Assembly: GCF_004799495.1 (NCBI RefSeq)
Contig: NZ_SSMY01000006.1
Coordinates: 248,001-312,000 of the forward strand
Direction: 5' to 3'
DNA length: 64,000 nucleotides
DNA from: Sphingomonas sp.
GTDB taxonomy: Bacteria; Pseudomonadota; Alphaproteobacteria; Sphingomonadales; Sphingomonadaceae
Part shown: positions 36,600 through 46,615 of the stretch, one piece after another
Position numbering within the stretch: the stretch's first letter is position 1
Layout of the letters: each line of letters starts with the position of its first letter
Position numbers and translations under genes: made by a program
The notes under the pieces: generated by a model
Told to the model about the DNA's origin: nothing
What the model saw: only the letters and a program-made list of their open reading frames with translations
The model's database searches: none

Positions 36600-37612
36600 G
36601 CTTTCGTATCCGCGCCGCGCGAGAGGGCGATCTGGACCACCTCTACGAAATGGCGAAGCTGACCGGCGGCGGCTTCACCAACCTGCCCGCCGACCGCCGC
36701 GCGCTCAAGGCGCGGCTCGACAAGAGCAGCGCGGCGTTCGCGCGGACCGCGGACGGGCTGGCCGACGAAGCCTTCGTGCTGATGCTCGAAAACGTCGAGA
36801 CGGGCGACGTGCGCGGGACGTGCCAGATGTTCAGCCGCGTCGGCCAGGAGCACCCGTTCTACAGCTACCGCATCGGCACGCTGTCGCAGACCAGCAAGGA
36901 ACTGAAGCGCACCTTCCGCGCCGAAATGCTGAGTCTCACCACCGACCTGGAGGGCGCGAGCGAGGTCGGCGGGTTGTTCCTCCACCCGGGCGAGCGCGCA
37001 GGGGGCTTGGGCATGCTGCTCGCGCGCAGCCGCTACCTGTTCATCGCGATGCACCGCGCACGTTTCGCCGACCGCATCCTGGCCGAATTGCGCGGGATCA
37101 TCGACGAGGCGGGCGGGTCGCCGTTCTGGGATGGTCTGGCGGGTCGGTTCTTCGGGATGAATTTCCAGGATGCCGACCAGTTCAACGCCACCCACGGCCA
37201 CCAGTTCATTGCCGACCTGTTCCCCAAGCACCCGATCTATGTCGCGATGCTGACCGAGAGTGCGCGGTCGGTGATCGGGCTGCCGCATCCCTCGGGCCGT
37301 GCGGCGATGCGGATGCTCGAAAGCGAGGGGTTCGCGTTCGAGAAATATATCGACATCTTCGACGGCGGGCCGACGATGACCGCGCACACCGACAATGTGA
37401 AGAGCATCGCCAACGCGATCTCGAGCACCGTCGTGGCGGTCGATCAGGACGGCGGCGAGCGCGTACTGGCCGCGACCGGTCGGCTCGGCGATTTCCACTG
37501 CGCCTATGCCAAGCTGCGCGAGGCCGCGGGCGGCGTGGTGATCGACCGCGCGGGCGCGATTGCGCTGGGCGTGCAAGAGGGCGATGCGATCACGCATGTT
37601 GGTCGGTTCTGA
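36596..37612 (+). CDS. astA: Arginine N-succinyltransferase
   Basis: A 338-residue AstA. FRIRAAREGDLDHLYEMAKLTG opens the protein, YSYRIGTLSQTSKEL, TTDLEGASEVGGLFLHP and FFGMNFQDAD are diagnostic. It transfers succinyl from succinyl-CoA to arginine, the first step of the ammonia-releasing arginine catabolic route. The start is GTG at 36596, overlapping the upstream stop by four bases; astB begins immediately after its stop. astC and astD are not in the window. Confidence 0.95.
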   Translation: MSFRIRAAREGDLDHLYEMAKLTGGGFTNLPADRRALKARLDKSSAAFARTADGLADEAFVLMLENVETGDVRGTCQMFSRVGQEHPFYSYRIGTLSQTSKELKRTFRAEMLSLTTDLEGASEVGGLFLHPGERAGGLGMLLARSRYLFIAMHRARFADRILAELRGIIDEAGGSPFWDGLAGRFFGMNFQDADQFNATHGHQFIADLFPKHPIYVAMLTESARSVIGLPHPSGRAAMRMLESEGFAFEKYIDIFDGGPTMTAHTDNVKSIANAISSTVVAVDQDGGERVLAATGRLGDFHCAYAKLREAAGGVVIDRAGAIALGVQEGDAITHVGRF

Positions 37613-38881
37613 ATGGCGCTGGTCGAGATCAACTTCGACGGGATCGTCGGGCCGAGCCACAATTATGCCGGCTTGAGCGCGGGAAACCTGGCCGCGACGA
37701 AGAATGCCGGCATGACGTCACGCCCGCGCGACGCCGCGCTGGAGGGCGTGGACAAGATGCGCGCCAATCTCAAGCTCGGGCTGACGCAGGGCATCCTGTT
37801 GCCGCACGACCGGCCCGACGACCGCTGGCTGGAGAGCCTCGCGACCAACTATGCCGACGCGCCGCCGCACCTCAAGGCGCAGGCCCTGTCCGCCTCGCCG
37901 ATGTGGGCGGCGAACGCGGCGACCGTCTCGCCCGCCCCCGATACCCCCGACGGCCGGTGCCACCTGACCGTCGCCAACCTCGTCACGATGCCGCACCGCA
38001 GCCACGAATGGCCCGAGACGCTGGCGCAGCTTCGCCTCGCCTTCGCCCATCCGGCATTCGCGGTGCACCTCCCCGTCCCCGCCCCGTTCGGCGACGAGGG
38101 CGCCGCCAACCACATGCGGCTGTGCGAGCATCACGGCGACCGCGGGGTCGAGATCTTCGTTTATGGCGAGAGCGGTGGGCCCTTTCCGGCGCGCCAGCGC
38201 CGCGAGGCGTGCGAGGCGATCGCGCGACGGCACAAACTGGCGCCCGACCGCACAATCTACGCGCAGCAATCGGCCGCCGCGATCGCCGCCGGCGCGTTCC
38301 ACAACGACGTCGTCGCGGTCGCCAACGAGCGCGTGCTGTTCGCGCACGAACAGGCGTTCGAGGACAAGGCCGGCCTCTACGCCGACATCGCGCGGGTGGC
38401 GCCTTGGGCCGAGATCGTCGAAGTGCCCGCTGCGAAGGTCAGTTTGGCCGATGCGATCTCGTCCTACCTGTTCAACGCCCAACTCGTCACGCTGCCGGAC
38501 GGCACGATGACGCTGATCGTGCCGAGCGAGGCGCGCGACACACCCGCCGTCTGGACCTGGCTGCAGTCGATGCTCGCCGGCAACGGCCCGATCCGGCGGG
38601 TCGAAGTGGTCGATGTCCGCCAGTCGATGGCGAACGGCGGCGGTCCAGCGTGCCTGCGGCTGCGCGTCGTGTCCGACACCGCGACGGTCGACGAACGCTT
38701 TCTGGTCGACGCCGCCAAGCTCGACCGCATCGCGTCGGTGATCGAGACGAAATGGCCCGAGGAGATCGCGGGTCCCGACATCGGCGAGCCCGCGCTGATC
38801 GACCGGATCCGCACGGCCCGCACCGCGCTGTTCGAGACGCTCTATCTGTCGGATTTACTTACGATTAACCCTGTCCGGTAA
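37613..38881 (+). CDS. astB: N-succinylarginine dihydrolase
   Basis: A 422-residue AstB, slightly shorter than the usual 440. FDGIVGPSHNYAGLSAGNLAATKN is the family N-terminus, CEHHGDRGVEIFVYG and QSAAAIAAGAFHNDVVAV lie in the middle, and NGGGPACLRLR contains the nucleophilic Cys. It hydrolyses succinylarginine to succinylornithine, CO2 and ammonia. Its ATG directly abuts the astA stop. Confidence 0.95.
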   Translation: MALVEINFDGIVGPSHNYAGLSAGNLAATKNAGMTSRPRDAALEGVDKMRANLKLGLTQGILLPHDRPDDRWLESLATNYADAPPHLKAQALSASPMWAANAATVSPAPDTPDGRCHLTVANLVTMPHRSHEWPETLAQLRLAFAHPAFAVHLPVPAPFGDEGAANHMRLCEHHGDRGVEIFVYGESGGPFPARQRREACEAIARRHKLAPDRTIYAQQSAAAIAAGAFHNDVVAVANERVLFAHEQAFEDKAGLYADIARVAPWAEIVEVPAAKVSLADAISSYLFNAQLVTLPDGTMTLIVPSEARDTPAVWTWLQSMLAGNGPIRRVEVVDVRQSMANGGGPACLRLRVVSDTATVDERFLVDAAKLDRIASVIETKWPEEIAGPDIGEPALIDRIRTARTALFETLYLSDLLTINPVR

Positions 38882-38932
38882 CGCGAAACCGCGCGTTTCC
38901 GCCATTGGCACGGTCCATGCGTTAATGCGGGC

Positions 38933-39151
38933 ATGTGGACCAAGATCTCTCGCCTGTTCGTCATCAAGACCAAGTTCGAGGCGTTCCTGATCATCTATGG
39001 CCTCGGCCTCGGCGCGGTCGAGCGCGGGGTGCATTACGTCCAGCAATATCCCGGCTTCGGCGGCTGGATGCTGTTCTCGGTCTGCCCGATCGCGGTGTTC
39101 ATGGCCGGTGCGCGGATTCTCGATTCGGTCGAGCGCAGCCGGGCCGAGTGA
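38933..39151 (+). CDS. Small membrane protein
   Basis: A 72-residue product with two hydrophobic stretches (FEAFLIIYGLGLGAVERG and GWMLFSVCPIAVFMAGARIL). It resembles short inner-membrane proteins found in many sphingomonads, but no function is known to me. It follows astB by 51 bases and may be transcribed separately. A REP-like repeat lies downstream. Confidence 0.65.
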   Translation: MWTKISRLFVIKTKFEAFLIIYGLGLGAVERGVHYVQQYPGFGGWMLFSVCPIAVFMAGARILDSVERSRAE

Positions 39152-39434
39152 CGGCCAAACTTCACAAACTTCACGCTATCGGTGATGATTCCAGGATGCC
39201 GGGGTCGGTGCGCGAATGTTCCCAATGTTCGCACTAACCATGGTATGCCAGTATGGTTCGTGATGGTGCAAGATCACGATGTCAAAGAGCGGATCGGACG
39301 CTCTCAAACGAAGTCCAACATTTCAACTGTATTCGTCACCCGGGACTTGTTCCGGGGTCCAACTCTCCACCAGCTACATCGTTGGTGGCACGTTGGATGC
39401 CGGAACAAGTCCGGCATGACGATTTAAGGCTAGC
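39152..39434. other. 283-base intergenic region between a small membrane protein and gatA
   Basis: No gene is seen. Near 39159-39175 there is a short tandem AAACTTCACAAACTTCAC, at 39209-39234 GTGCGCGAATGTTCCCAATGTTCGCAC-like sequence (a direct repeat of AATGTTC inside an imperfect palindrome), and at 39334-39422 a REP-like element. Confidence 0.55.
39334..39422. repeat. REP-like palindromic repeat, family 1 (copy 3)
   Basis: Opposite in orientation to the copy at 24633: read on the minus strand it is GTCATGCCGGACTTGTTCC ... GGAGAGTTGGACCCCGGAAC, matching that copy at both ends, with a different middle. It lies between converging genes. Confidence 0.78.
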
Positions 39435-40919
39435 TTACCACCAAGCTTCGGGTCGCGTGACAAACGCCGCCCGCTCCTCGATCGCCAGGCACGCATCCAG
39501 CACGCCTTGCTCGTCGAGCGCCTTGCCAATCACCTGGAGGCCGAGCGGCAGGCCGTCCCTGTCGAGCCCGCCGGGCACCGACATCGCGGGCAGACCGGCG
39601 AGGCTCGACGGTACCGTGAAGACATCGTTCAGATACATCGCGATCGGATCGGCCGATTTCTCGCCCAGCGCGAACGCCGCCGAGGGCGCGGTCGGCGTGA
39701 GCAGCAGGTCGCACGACTTCCATGCTTCGTCGAAATCGCGCGCGATCAGCGCGCGGACCTTCGAAGCTTGTGTGAAATACGCGTCATAAAACCCTGCCGA
39801 CAAGACATAAGTACCGATCAGGATGCGGCGCTTGACCTCGGCACCGAAGCCCTCCGCGCGGGTCGCCGCGTACATTTCCTGCAGGTTCGCGCCGTCAGGC
39901 AGGTCGCGCAACCCGTACCGCACGCCGTCATAGCGCGCGAGATTGGACGAAGCCTCCGCCGGGGCGATGATGTAATAGGCCGGCAGCGCGTATTTGGTGT
40001 GCGGCAGCGACACTTCGACCACCTCGGCACCCGCGTCCTTCACCCATTCGATACCCTGCTGCCACAGCGCCTCGATCTCCGCCGGCATGTTGTCGACGCG
40101 ATATTCCTTGGGGATACCGATGCGCTTGCCCGCTAGGCTGGCGTTGAGCCCCGCTTCCCACTTGGGCACGTCGAGCTGCAGACTGGTCGCATCCTTCGCG
40201 TCGAACCCGGCCATCGCCTCGAGCATGATCGCGCAGTCGCGCACGTCGCGCGCCATCGGCCCGGCCTGGTCGAGGCTGGAAGAGAACGCCACCACGCCCC
40301 AGCGCGAGCAGCGGCCATAGGTCGGCTTGATCCCGGCGATCCCGGTGAACGATGCGGGCTGGCGGATCGAGCCGCCGGTGTCGGTGCCGGTCGCCGCGGG
40401 ACAGAGTCGCGCGGCGATCGCCGCCGAGCTGCCGCCCGACGAGCCGCCCGGCGCGAGCGGCGCGTTGCCGCCATCGTTACGTTTCCATGGGGAAATGACG
40501 TTGCCGAAATACGAGGTCTCGTTCGACGATCCCATCGCGAACTGGTCCATGTTGAGCTTGCCCAACATGCCCGCGCCGGCGTCCCACAGGTTCTGCGACA
40601 CGGTCGATTCGTATTCGGGCGTGAACCCTTCGAGGATGTGGCTCGCCGCCGTCGACGCCACGCCTTTGGTACAGAACAGGTCCTTCATCCCGATCGGCAC
40701 GCCGGCGAGCGGCTTGAGCGTCTCGCCCGTGGCGCGCGCGTCATCGGCAGCCTTCGCGGCGGCGAGCGCGTGATCGGGAGTCTCGACCAGGAACGCGTTG
40801 AGCGTTTTCGCCTTGGCGACCGCGTCGTTGAACGCGGTCGCGACATCGGTGGCGGAGAAGGTGCCGTCGCGCACCCCGTCGCGGATGGCGGCGACGCCGA
40901 GATCGGTGATGTCGGCCAC
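39435..40919 (-). CDS. gatA: Aspartyl/glutamyl-tRNA amidotransferase subunit A
   Basis: A 494-residue amidase-signature enzyme. [14 protein letters not shown] carries the catalytic Lys, [14 protein letters not shown] the Ser-cisSer pair, and [16 protein letters not shown] the nucleophilic Ser. In the GatCAB complex it converts Asp-tRNA(Asn) or Glu-tRNA(Gln) to the amidated forms with glutamine as donor. The start is GTG at 40919, overlapping the gatC stop by one base. gatB is not in the window. Confidence 0.95.
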   Translation of the reverse strand: MADITDLGVAAIRDGVRDGTFSATDVATAFNDAVAKAKTLNAFLVETPDHALAAAKAADDARATGETLKPLAGVPIGMKDLFCTKGVASTAASHILEGFTPEYESTVSQNLWDAGAGMLGKLNMDQFAMGSSNETSYFGNVISPWKRNDGGNAPLAPGGSSGGSSAAIAARLCPAATGTDTGGSIRQPASFTGIAGIKPTYGRCSRWGVVAFSSSLDQAGPMARDVRDCAIMLEAMAGFDAKDATSLQLDVPKWEAGLNASLAGKRIGIPKEYRVDNMPAEIEALWQQGIEWVKDAGAEVVEVSLPHTKYALPAYYIIAPAEASSNLARYDGVRYGLRDLPDGANLQEMYAATRAEGFGAEVKRRILIGTYVLSAGFYDAYFTQASKVRALIARDFDEAWKSCDLLLTPTAPSAAFALGEKSADPIAMYLNDVFTVPSSLAGLPAMSVPGGLDRDGLPLGLQVIGKALDEQGVLDACLAIEERAAFVTRPEAWW

Positions 40920-41221
40920 TATTCGATCACCTTCGGCACGGTGAAGAAGCCATGCTCGGCCTCCGGCGCATTAGCCAGCACCGCATCGCGCTTTCCGCCG
41001 CCAGTCAGCGGGTCGGCGTTCACGACGTCGTCGCGCAGGCGCAGATGGTTGGGGATCACCGCGGTCATCGGTGCGACACCCGACGTGTCGACCTCGCCCA
41101 GCTGCTCGATCCAGCCCAGAATATTGTCGAGCTCGGGCGCGATCTTCGCGACCTCCTCGTCGGTGATCGCGATGCGGGCCAGGCTCGCGATCTTCTTCAC
41201 GGTTGCGGCGTCTACGGACAT
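40919..41221 (-). CDS. gatC: Aspartyl/glutamyl-tRNA amidotransferase subunit C
   Basis: A 100-residue Gat[35 protein letters not shown], then VAPMT and a C-terminal [19 protein letters not shown], all typical. It stabilises GatA-GatB. It is translated directly before gatA (TAGTG overlap). Confidence 0.95.
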   Translation of the reverse strand: MSVDAATVKKIASLARIAITDEEVAKIAPELDNILGWIEQLGEVDTSGVAPMTAVIPNHLRLRDDVVNADPLTGGGKRDAVLANAPEAEHGFFTVPKVIE

Positions 41222-41260
41222 GGGAGGCGCGGCTAGCAGAGCGAGCCGCGCCGACGCAAC

Positions 41261-42985
41261 CTATTCGAAATCGGGACCCACCGGGACACCGCCGATAAAG
41301 ACCTGACGGCGCGTGACGGTGCGGACCTCGGCCTTGCCGACTTTATAGGCGGCGTTGCGCGCAACAATCGCAGCGGCGTCCGGTTGCGCAGCGGTTCTCG
41401 TCCCCACGGCCCAGCCATTCTCGTAGCGGTACCAAGCGACAGGATCGCCACAATTCATCCAAGCCGAGGCCGGCGGATCGGTGAAACAGCCATTGTCCAT
41501 CACGATTGCTTGCTTGTTAGGAACCAGAAAGAAAATCGTGCACTGCCCGGCATCGCACTGCTCACTGTCCGCAATGCCTTTGCGTAGGTCAGCAGGTAAC
41601 ACCGTTCCCGCCGGTAATACGCGCAAATTGGCGACCTCCGCTTGCCTGCGCTGATTCTTGAGTTGATCGCCGACCTCATAGCGGCCGTTTGCCTTAGCAG
41701 CGTCGTCGGCTCGCTGGGCGATCTCCGCATTCGCCGACCGCCGCAGCTCCGCCAGCGCGCGCTCGCCCGGTTCACCGAAGTCGAACGCCAGCGCGGCCCA
41801 GTCGAACTTGTCGGCGCTCACCTTGCCCGATTTCAACCGCGCGACCTGATCGTTGGTGGAAATCGCGTTGAACCCCAGGATCGGCGTCGCCAGCACCAGC
41901 CCCGCCACCATCGTTGCGAGGGCGATACGGATATTGTCGCGGCGGACCAATGATGCCCAGCCCAGCCGCCCGCGCACCGCGTCGGCGAGGTAGACGAGGC
42001 CATAGGCGACCGCGAACACCACGACGGTCAGCCCCCACAAACGGTCGGGCGTCATGCCGTACTGGCCGATCCGCAACCCCATCGCGACCGCGGCGATGAT
42101 CGCAAGCGGCAGCACCGCGACGCCCAGCGCAAGCGCCGACCAGCGCAGTACCGGGCTCTTCGCCTCGTCGTCCGGGCCGTGCCCGATCACGGCATTGGCG
42201 AGGATCAGCGCACCGATGACGCACGCCATCAGCACCGGCGTGGTCGACTTGGTCGCCTCCCACAATTTGCTCAGGCCCGTGAACGGCAGCGAGAGCAGGA
42301 ACAGGATCAGCGCCACGCCCAGGATCGGCGCGAGGAACCCCAGCACCGAGGTCACCACGCGCTGCAACAGCCGCACCACGCGGTCGCGGTCGCGCAACAG
42401 CCCGAGCGCCGCGCCGAACGCCGCACCGATGATCAGCGCGTTCGACCAATGGTGGCTGAGCCAGTCCTTGAGGAAATCGATCCCGATCAGCGCGAACAGT
42501 TCGGCGAGCAGGTGCGACAGCAGCACCACGATCCCGGTGAACCCCCAGCACGCGCCCCACAGGACGATATTGGTCCAGGCATGGCCGTGAACCTGGCTGT
42601 ACGGTAACGACAAGCGCCCTTCGTCGCGCGCGACCTGGAACAGCGGTACGGCAATGGCGACGGCGAGCACCAGGCTCGCGCCGCTCCACGTCCACAAGCC
42701 GTTGGGCTGGCCGTTCCAATATTGGATCAGCCCGGCGAGCAGCCCGAGCGCGGGCGCGAACGCCATCGTCCAAGCGATCCGCACGCGGCCGAGCCCGAAC
42801 CCGAACGCCAGCGCGGCGACGCCCACGCCGGTTGCGCACGCATCGCGCCACGCGCCATGACCGCGATGCCAGTCTTCGGGCTGCATCAATTGCTGGACGA
42901 TCAAGGCTGCGACCGCCCCCACCGCGATCAGGATCACGGCGCGCTGCGGCCAGCCCGGCTCGTCGCTCTGCAATTGGTCGTCCAT
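41261..42985 (-). CDS. DUF4153 multi-pass membrane protein
   Basis: A 574-residue protein with about ten to eleven hydrophobic segments in residues 15-400 and a soluble C-terminal part of about 170 residues facing one side of the membrane. The C-terminal part carries [13 protein letters not shown] and [16 protein letters not shown], suggesting disulfides. The layout matches the DUF4153 family; function unknown. The start at 42985 ([10 protein letters not shown]) is used because the longer frame begins with a non-membrane low-complexity tail. Confidence 0.8.
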   Translation of the reverse strand: MDDQLQSDEPGWPQRAVILIAVGAVAALIVQQLMQPEDWHRGHGAWRDACATGVGVAALAFGFGLGRVRIAWTMAFAPALGLLAGLIQYWNGQPNGLWTWSGASLVLAVAIAVPLFQVARDEGRLSLPYSQVHGHAWTNIVLWGACWGFTGIVVLLSHLLAELFALIGIDFLKDWLSHHWSNALIIGAAFGAALGLLRDRDRVVRLLQRVVTSVLGFLAPILGVALILFLLSLPFTGLSKLWEATKSTTPVLMACVIGALILANAVIGHGPDDEAKSPVLRWSALALGVAVLPLAIIAAVAMGLRIGQYGMTPDRLWGLTVVVFAVAYGLVYLADAVRGRLGWASLVRRDNIRIALATMVAGLVLATPILGFNAISTNDQVARLKSGKVSADKFDWAALAFDFGEPGERALAELRRSANAEIAQRADDAAKANGRYEVGDQLKNQRRQAEVANLRVLPAGTVLPADLRKGIADSEQCDAGQCTIFFLVPNKQAIVMDNGCFTDPPASAWMNCGDPVAWYRYENGWAVGTRTAAQPDAAAIVARNAAYKVGKAEVRTVTRRQVFIGGVPVGPDFE

Positions 42986-43068
42986 GGCGCGTCCTCCCCT
43001 TGGTGCACCGAAACAACGCGTTGCGCTCGCCGATTGCAAGCGCCGCGTGCATCGGGCACGGCGCGCGC

Positions 43069-44175
43069 ATGGCCCGCAAGTTCCTCTACGCGATCGTCGT
43101 CATCCTGCTGCTGGTGATCGCCGGCGCGTTCGTTTATCGGCTCTTCCCCGGCTGGGTGATGCGCCTGTCGATGGTGCCGGGCACCGCTTTCGAATCGGCA
43201 CCGGCGGAACCGCAGGGCGCCTATGCCGACGCGAAGATGTGGCTGGCGCGGCCCGACCTGCGCGGCAATCCCGCGACCTGGACGCCACCCGGATACGGTG
43301 TGCCCGCGACGGCGCCGGCGGCGGTGTTCTTCATCCACCCGACCTCGTACCTCAACCGCGCGCACTGGAACGCACCGCTCGACGATGCCGAGGCGAACGG
43401 GCGTGCCGCCTTGTTCCTGCGGGGTCAGGCGAGCGTGTTCAACGAAGCGGGGCAAGTTTGGGCGCCGCGTTACCGCCAGGCGACGTTCGGGGCGTTCCTG
43501 ACCAGCCAGGCCGACGCCGGGAAGGCGCTCGACCTCGCATACCGCGACGTCGCCATGGCATTCGACGAGTTCCTCAGGGAAATCGGCCCCGACCGCCCGA
43601 TCATCCTCGCCGGGCACAGCCAGGGCGCGTTCCACCTCACCCGCCTGTTGCGCGAGCGAGTCGCGGACAAGCCGCTCGCGAAGCGAATCGTCGCGGCGTA
43701 CGTGATCGGCTGGCCGGTATCGAAGACCGCCGACCTCCCCGCACTCGGGCTGCCAGAATGCACGACGGCGGACCAGGCGGGATGCATCCTGTCATGGCAA
43801 AGCTATGCCGAGCCCGCCGACACGTCGATGCTGCTCGATATTTTCGACAAGACCAGCGGCCCGACCGGCATCGCGCGCGCCGGAACGCCGCTCGTCTGCA
43901 CCAATCCGCTGACCGGCACGCCAAACGCCGCCGCGCCCGCCACCGCGAACCTCGGCACGCTCGTCGCCTCGTCCGACTTCAAGACCGGAACGATGAGCGT
44001 CGGAACGGTGCCCGCCAAATGCGTCGGCCGCGGCTTCCTGAGCATCGGCCAGCCGATCGACCTTGGCCCCTATGTCCTGCCGGGCAACAACTACCACGTG
44101 TTCGATTATTCGCTGTTCTGGGCGAACGTCCGCGCCGACACGGTGCGGCGGTTGAAGACGTTTTCGGCGAAATGA
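43069..44175 (+). CDS. DUF3089 alpha/beta-hydrolase-like membrane-anchored protein
   Basis: A 368-residue protein with an N-terminal membrane helix ([20 protein letters not shown]) and a periplasmic DUF3089 domain: [21 protein letters not shown], the nucleophile motif [11 protein letters not shown] and [12 protein letters not shown]. The GxSxG element argues for esterase or lipase activity of unknown substrate. Its stop overlaps the ruvX start (ATGA); the link to ruvX is probably transcriptional only. Confidence 0.85.
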   Translation: MARKFLYAIVVILLLVIAGAFVYRLFPGWVMRLSMVPGTAFESAPAEPQGAYADAKMWLARPDLRGNPATWTPPGYGVPATAPAAVFFIHPTSYLNRAHWNAPLDDAEANGRAALFLRGQASVFNEAGQVWAPRYRQATFGAFLTSQADAGKALDLAYRDVAMAFDEFLREIGPDRPIILAGHSQGAFHLTRLLRERVADKPLAKRIVAAYVIGWPVSKTADLPALGLPECTTADQAGCILSWQSYAEPADTSMLLDIFDKTSGPTGIARAGTPLVCTNPLTGTPNAAAPATANLGTLVASSDFKTGTMSVGTVPAKCVGRGFLSIGQPIDLGPYVLPGNNYHVFDYSLFWANVRADTVRRLKTFSAK

Positions 44176-44633
44176 TCACCGAAGACCGCATCGCGTATCG
44201 CGCGGCGTTGCCCGATGGGGGGCGGCTGCTCGGGCTCGATGTCGGGACGAAGACGATCGGCACCGCCTTGTGCGATGCCGGGTGGAGCTTCGCCAGTCCC
44301 GCCGAGCTGATCCGCCGGACCAAGTTCACCGCCGACAAGGCGACGCTCGTCGCGCTGATCGGGGCGCAAGCGGTTCAGGGGCTTGTCGTCGGCCTCCCTC
44401 TCAACCTCGACGGCAGCGATTCCCCCCGCACCCAATCGACTCGCGCCTTCGCGCGCAACCTCGCCGACCTGAACCTGCCGATCCTGTTGTGGGACGAACG
44501 CTGGTCCACCCAGGCGGTCGAGCGCCAGATGATCGCCGAGGATCTGAGCCGCGCCAAGCGCGCCGAACGCGTCGACAAGCTGGCCGCGAGCTACATCCTG
44601 CAGGGCGCGATCGACGGACTAGTCGCGAGCTGA
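44172..44633 (+). CDS. ruvX: Putative pre-16S rRNA nuclease / Holliday junction resolvase RuvX
   Basis: A 153-residue YqgF/RuvX protein: [17 protein letters not shown] with the first metal Asp, [17 protein letters not shown], and [13 protein letters not shown] with the second acidic site. It processes the 5' end of 16S rRNA precursor in E. coli. The gene end overlaps the convergent AraC gene by 15 bases. Confidence 0.93.
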   Translation: MITEDRIAYRAALPDGGRLLGLDVGTKTIGTALCDAGWSFASPAELIRRTKFTADKATLVALIGAQAVQGLVVGLPLNLDGSDSPRTQSTRAFARNLADLNLPILLWDERWSTQAVERQMIAEDLSRAKRAERVDKLAASYILQGAIDGLVAS

Positions 44634-45506
44634 CGACGAGTTGACGTGAAGCCCCTGCACTTGCGCGCCGAGCACCCGGCGGCGCTCCTCCCCGCCGCGG
44701 CGTAGTATCTCGCGCGGGCTGTCATAATAGGCGCGAGGGGTCATTCCCATATACGCCTTGAAATCGCGGTTGAAATGCGCCTGGTCGTAATAATGCTCGT
44801 CGATGAGCTGACCGAGCGGCCGGTCGAGCGAGGCGCGGACGCGGGCGAGCGTGCGCAGAAAACGCTGGCGTCGCAGCAGCCGGACCGGGGAAAAGCCGAA
44901 CGCCGTGCGACACACGCGGTGCAAGGTACGCGGCTCGATTTCGAGCGTGTCGGCGAGATTCGAGACATCGTCGATGACGCCCGATAACAACGCTTCCTGA
45001 ACCTTGATCGCGGCGTCGCGATAATGGCTCGCACGCAGCGGCAGCGCGGTCAGAATCGTATCGAGGATCGCGACGCGCGCCACATCGTCGGGCGCCGCGA
45101 TCAATCGTTCCAGGATCGCCTCGCCGGGTTCGCCGAGCTCGTCGCCCAAGGGAACGATCCCGTTCGCGATGTGCGACGCGTCGGTGCCGATCAGGCTCAG
45201 CCAGCCGATCGGCGTGAACCCGATGCCGATCGTCATGCCGCCGTTACTGTCGAATCGCCACGATCGGTCGGTCGGTCCCATGATCGATGCGTTGGGCGGC
45301 GGCGTCATCTCACGCCCGTCGGGGTCGCCGAAGCGCAAGTCGCCTCTCAGCAGGAAGCGGATGTTGGCCCATTCGGGATGCGTGAAATCGACCACCGGGT
45401 CCGGCGCGTCGATCACGCAATAGGAGGTGACCAGCGCCCTGAGCGATGGCGCCGGCAAGTGAAAGCGGACGTCGGTCGGCTGCCTGTCTGCGGCTCGATC
45501 GGTCAT
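44619..45506 (-). CDS. AraC-family transcriptional regulator
   Basis: A 295-residue regulator. The C-terminal third has two helix-turn-helix motifs ([32 protein letters not shown] and [30 protein letters not shown]). The N-terminal part is of the DUF6597-like type rather than a classic sugar-binding cupin. ATG at 45506 is chosen as the usual [10 protein letters not shown] start. It diverges from pyrB, but a link to pyrimidine synthesis is not implied by its sequence. Confidence 0.87.
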   Translation of the reverse strand: MTDRAADRQPTDVRFHLPAPSLRALVTSYCVIDAPDPVVDFTHPEWANIRFLLRGDLRFGDPDGREMTPPPNASIMGPTDRSWRFDSNGGMTIGIGFTPIGWLSLIGTDASHIANGIVPLGDELGEPGEAILERLIAAPDDVARVAILDTILTALPLRASHYRDAAIKVQEALLSGVIDDVSNLADTLEIEPRTLHRVCRTAFGFSPVRLLRRQRFLRTLARVRASLDRPLGQLIDEHYYDQAHFNRDFKAYMGMTPRAYYDSPREILRRGGEERRRVLGAQVQGLHVNSSSARD

Positions 45507-45553
45507 TGATTCCCCCGCGGGCAATGTGTCCAAATGCGCGGGGATTGGAAAGG

Positions 45554-45600
45554 GCCGGCGAACCGATCCCGAGCGATTTTACCGATCGGCTTGCGCCGGC
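45554..45600 (+). promoter_or_regulatory. Hairpin in the pyrB 5' region
   Basis: GCCGGCG (45554-45560) pairs perfectly with CGCCGGC (45594-45600), and inside it CCGATC (45563-45568) pairs with GATCGG (45584-45589). It ends 29 bases before the pyrB ATG. It could be an RNA leader structure or a DNA dyad for a regulator; no T run follows, so it is not a plain terminator. Confidence 0.45.
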
Positions 45601-45628
45601 GTGAGCGGCGGTCTAGGCGACGGCTTTG

Positions 45629-46615
45629 ATGCAAGCATCGGATCATCGCCCCGCGTCGCTCATTCAGGGCGGCGCCGTTTTCCCGCACGGGCATCTGACC
45701 GGAATCGACGGGATCGAGCCGCACGAGATCATGTTCCTGCTCGATGAGGCGGAGCAGTGGATCGAAGCGAACAGGGCGCGCGCCAAGCCCGACAAGCGCC
45801 TCGCGGGCCTGACGCTGATTAACGCCTTCTTCGAGAATTCGACGCGGACGCTCCTGTCGTTCGAGATCGCGGGGAAGCGGCTTGGCGCCGACGTGGTCAA
45901 CATGGCGGTCGCGCAATCGAGCGTGAAAAAGGGCGAGACGCTGATCGACACCGCGCAGACGCTGAATGCGATGCGCGCCGACATGATCGTGATCCGCCAC
46001 GCCAGTTCGGGCGCGGTGCGGCTGATTGCCGACAAGGTCGATTGCCCGGTCTTGAACGCAGGCGACGGCAGCCACGAACACCCGACCCAAGCCTTGCTCG
46101 ACGCGCTGACGATCCGACGACGACGCGGGAGCATCGCGGGGCAGCGCGTCGTGATCTGCGGCGACATCCTGCACAGCCGGGTGGCGCGCTCGAATATTCT
46201 CGCGCTGACCGCGCTCGCCGCCGAGGTGCGCGTGGTGGCACCCGCGACGCTGATGCCCGCCGCGATCGGCCGGATGTGCGCCACGCCGTTTTCGGATTTC
46301 GATGCCGCGCTCCGCGGCGCGGATGTCGTAATGATGCTACGCCTGCAGAACGAGCGGATGTCGGGCGCGTTCATCCCGTCCACGCGCGAGTTCCACTTGC
46401 GCTACGGGCTGACGCCCGAGAGGCTCGCGCTGGCCAAACCGGATGCTCTCGTAATGCACCCCGGCCCGATGAACCGCGGGGTCGAGATCGACTCCAGCGT
46501 CGCCGACTCGGTGCAATCGGCGATCACCGAGCAGGTCGAGATGGGAGTCGCGGTGCGGATGGCGTGCCTCGACGTGCTAACCCGGCGCGCACGCGGCATG
46601 GAAGGGTGGGCATGA
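45629..46615 (+). CDS. pyrB: Aspartate carbamoyltransferase catalytic subunit
   Basis: A 328-residue ATCase. [15 protein letters not shown] binds carbamoyl phosphate, HASSGA and [15 protein letters not shown] contribute to the active site, and [11 protein letters not shown] is the family end motif. It commits carbamoyl phosphate to pyrimidine synthesis. The ATG at 45629 is preferred over an in-frame TTG just before it. Its stop overlaps the next gene by ATGA, and that gene is a non-catalytic dihydroorotase homolog, the arrangement known for class A ATCases. Confidence 0.95.
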   Translation: MQASDHRPASLIQGGAVFPHGHLTGIDGIEPHEIMFLLDEAEQWIEANRARAKPDKRLAGLTLINAFFENSTRTLLSFEIAGKRLGADVVNMAVAQSSVKKGETLIDTAQTLNAMRADMIVIRHASSGAVRLIADKVDCPVLNAGDGSHEHPTQALLDALTIRRRRGSIAGQRVVICGDILHSRVARSNILALTALAAEVRVVAPATLMPAAIGRMCATPFSDFDAALRGADVVMMLRLQNERMSGAFIPSTREFHLRYGLTPERLALAKPDALVMHPGPMNRGVEIDSSVADSVQSAITEQVEMGVAVRMACLDVLTRRARGMEGWA

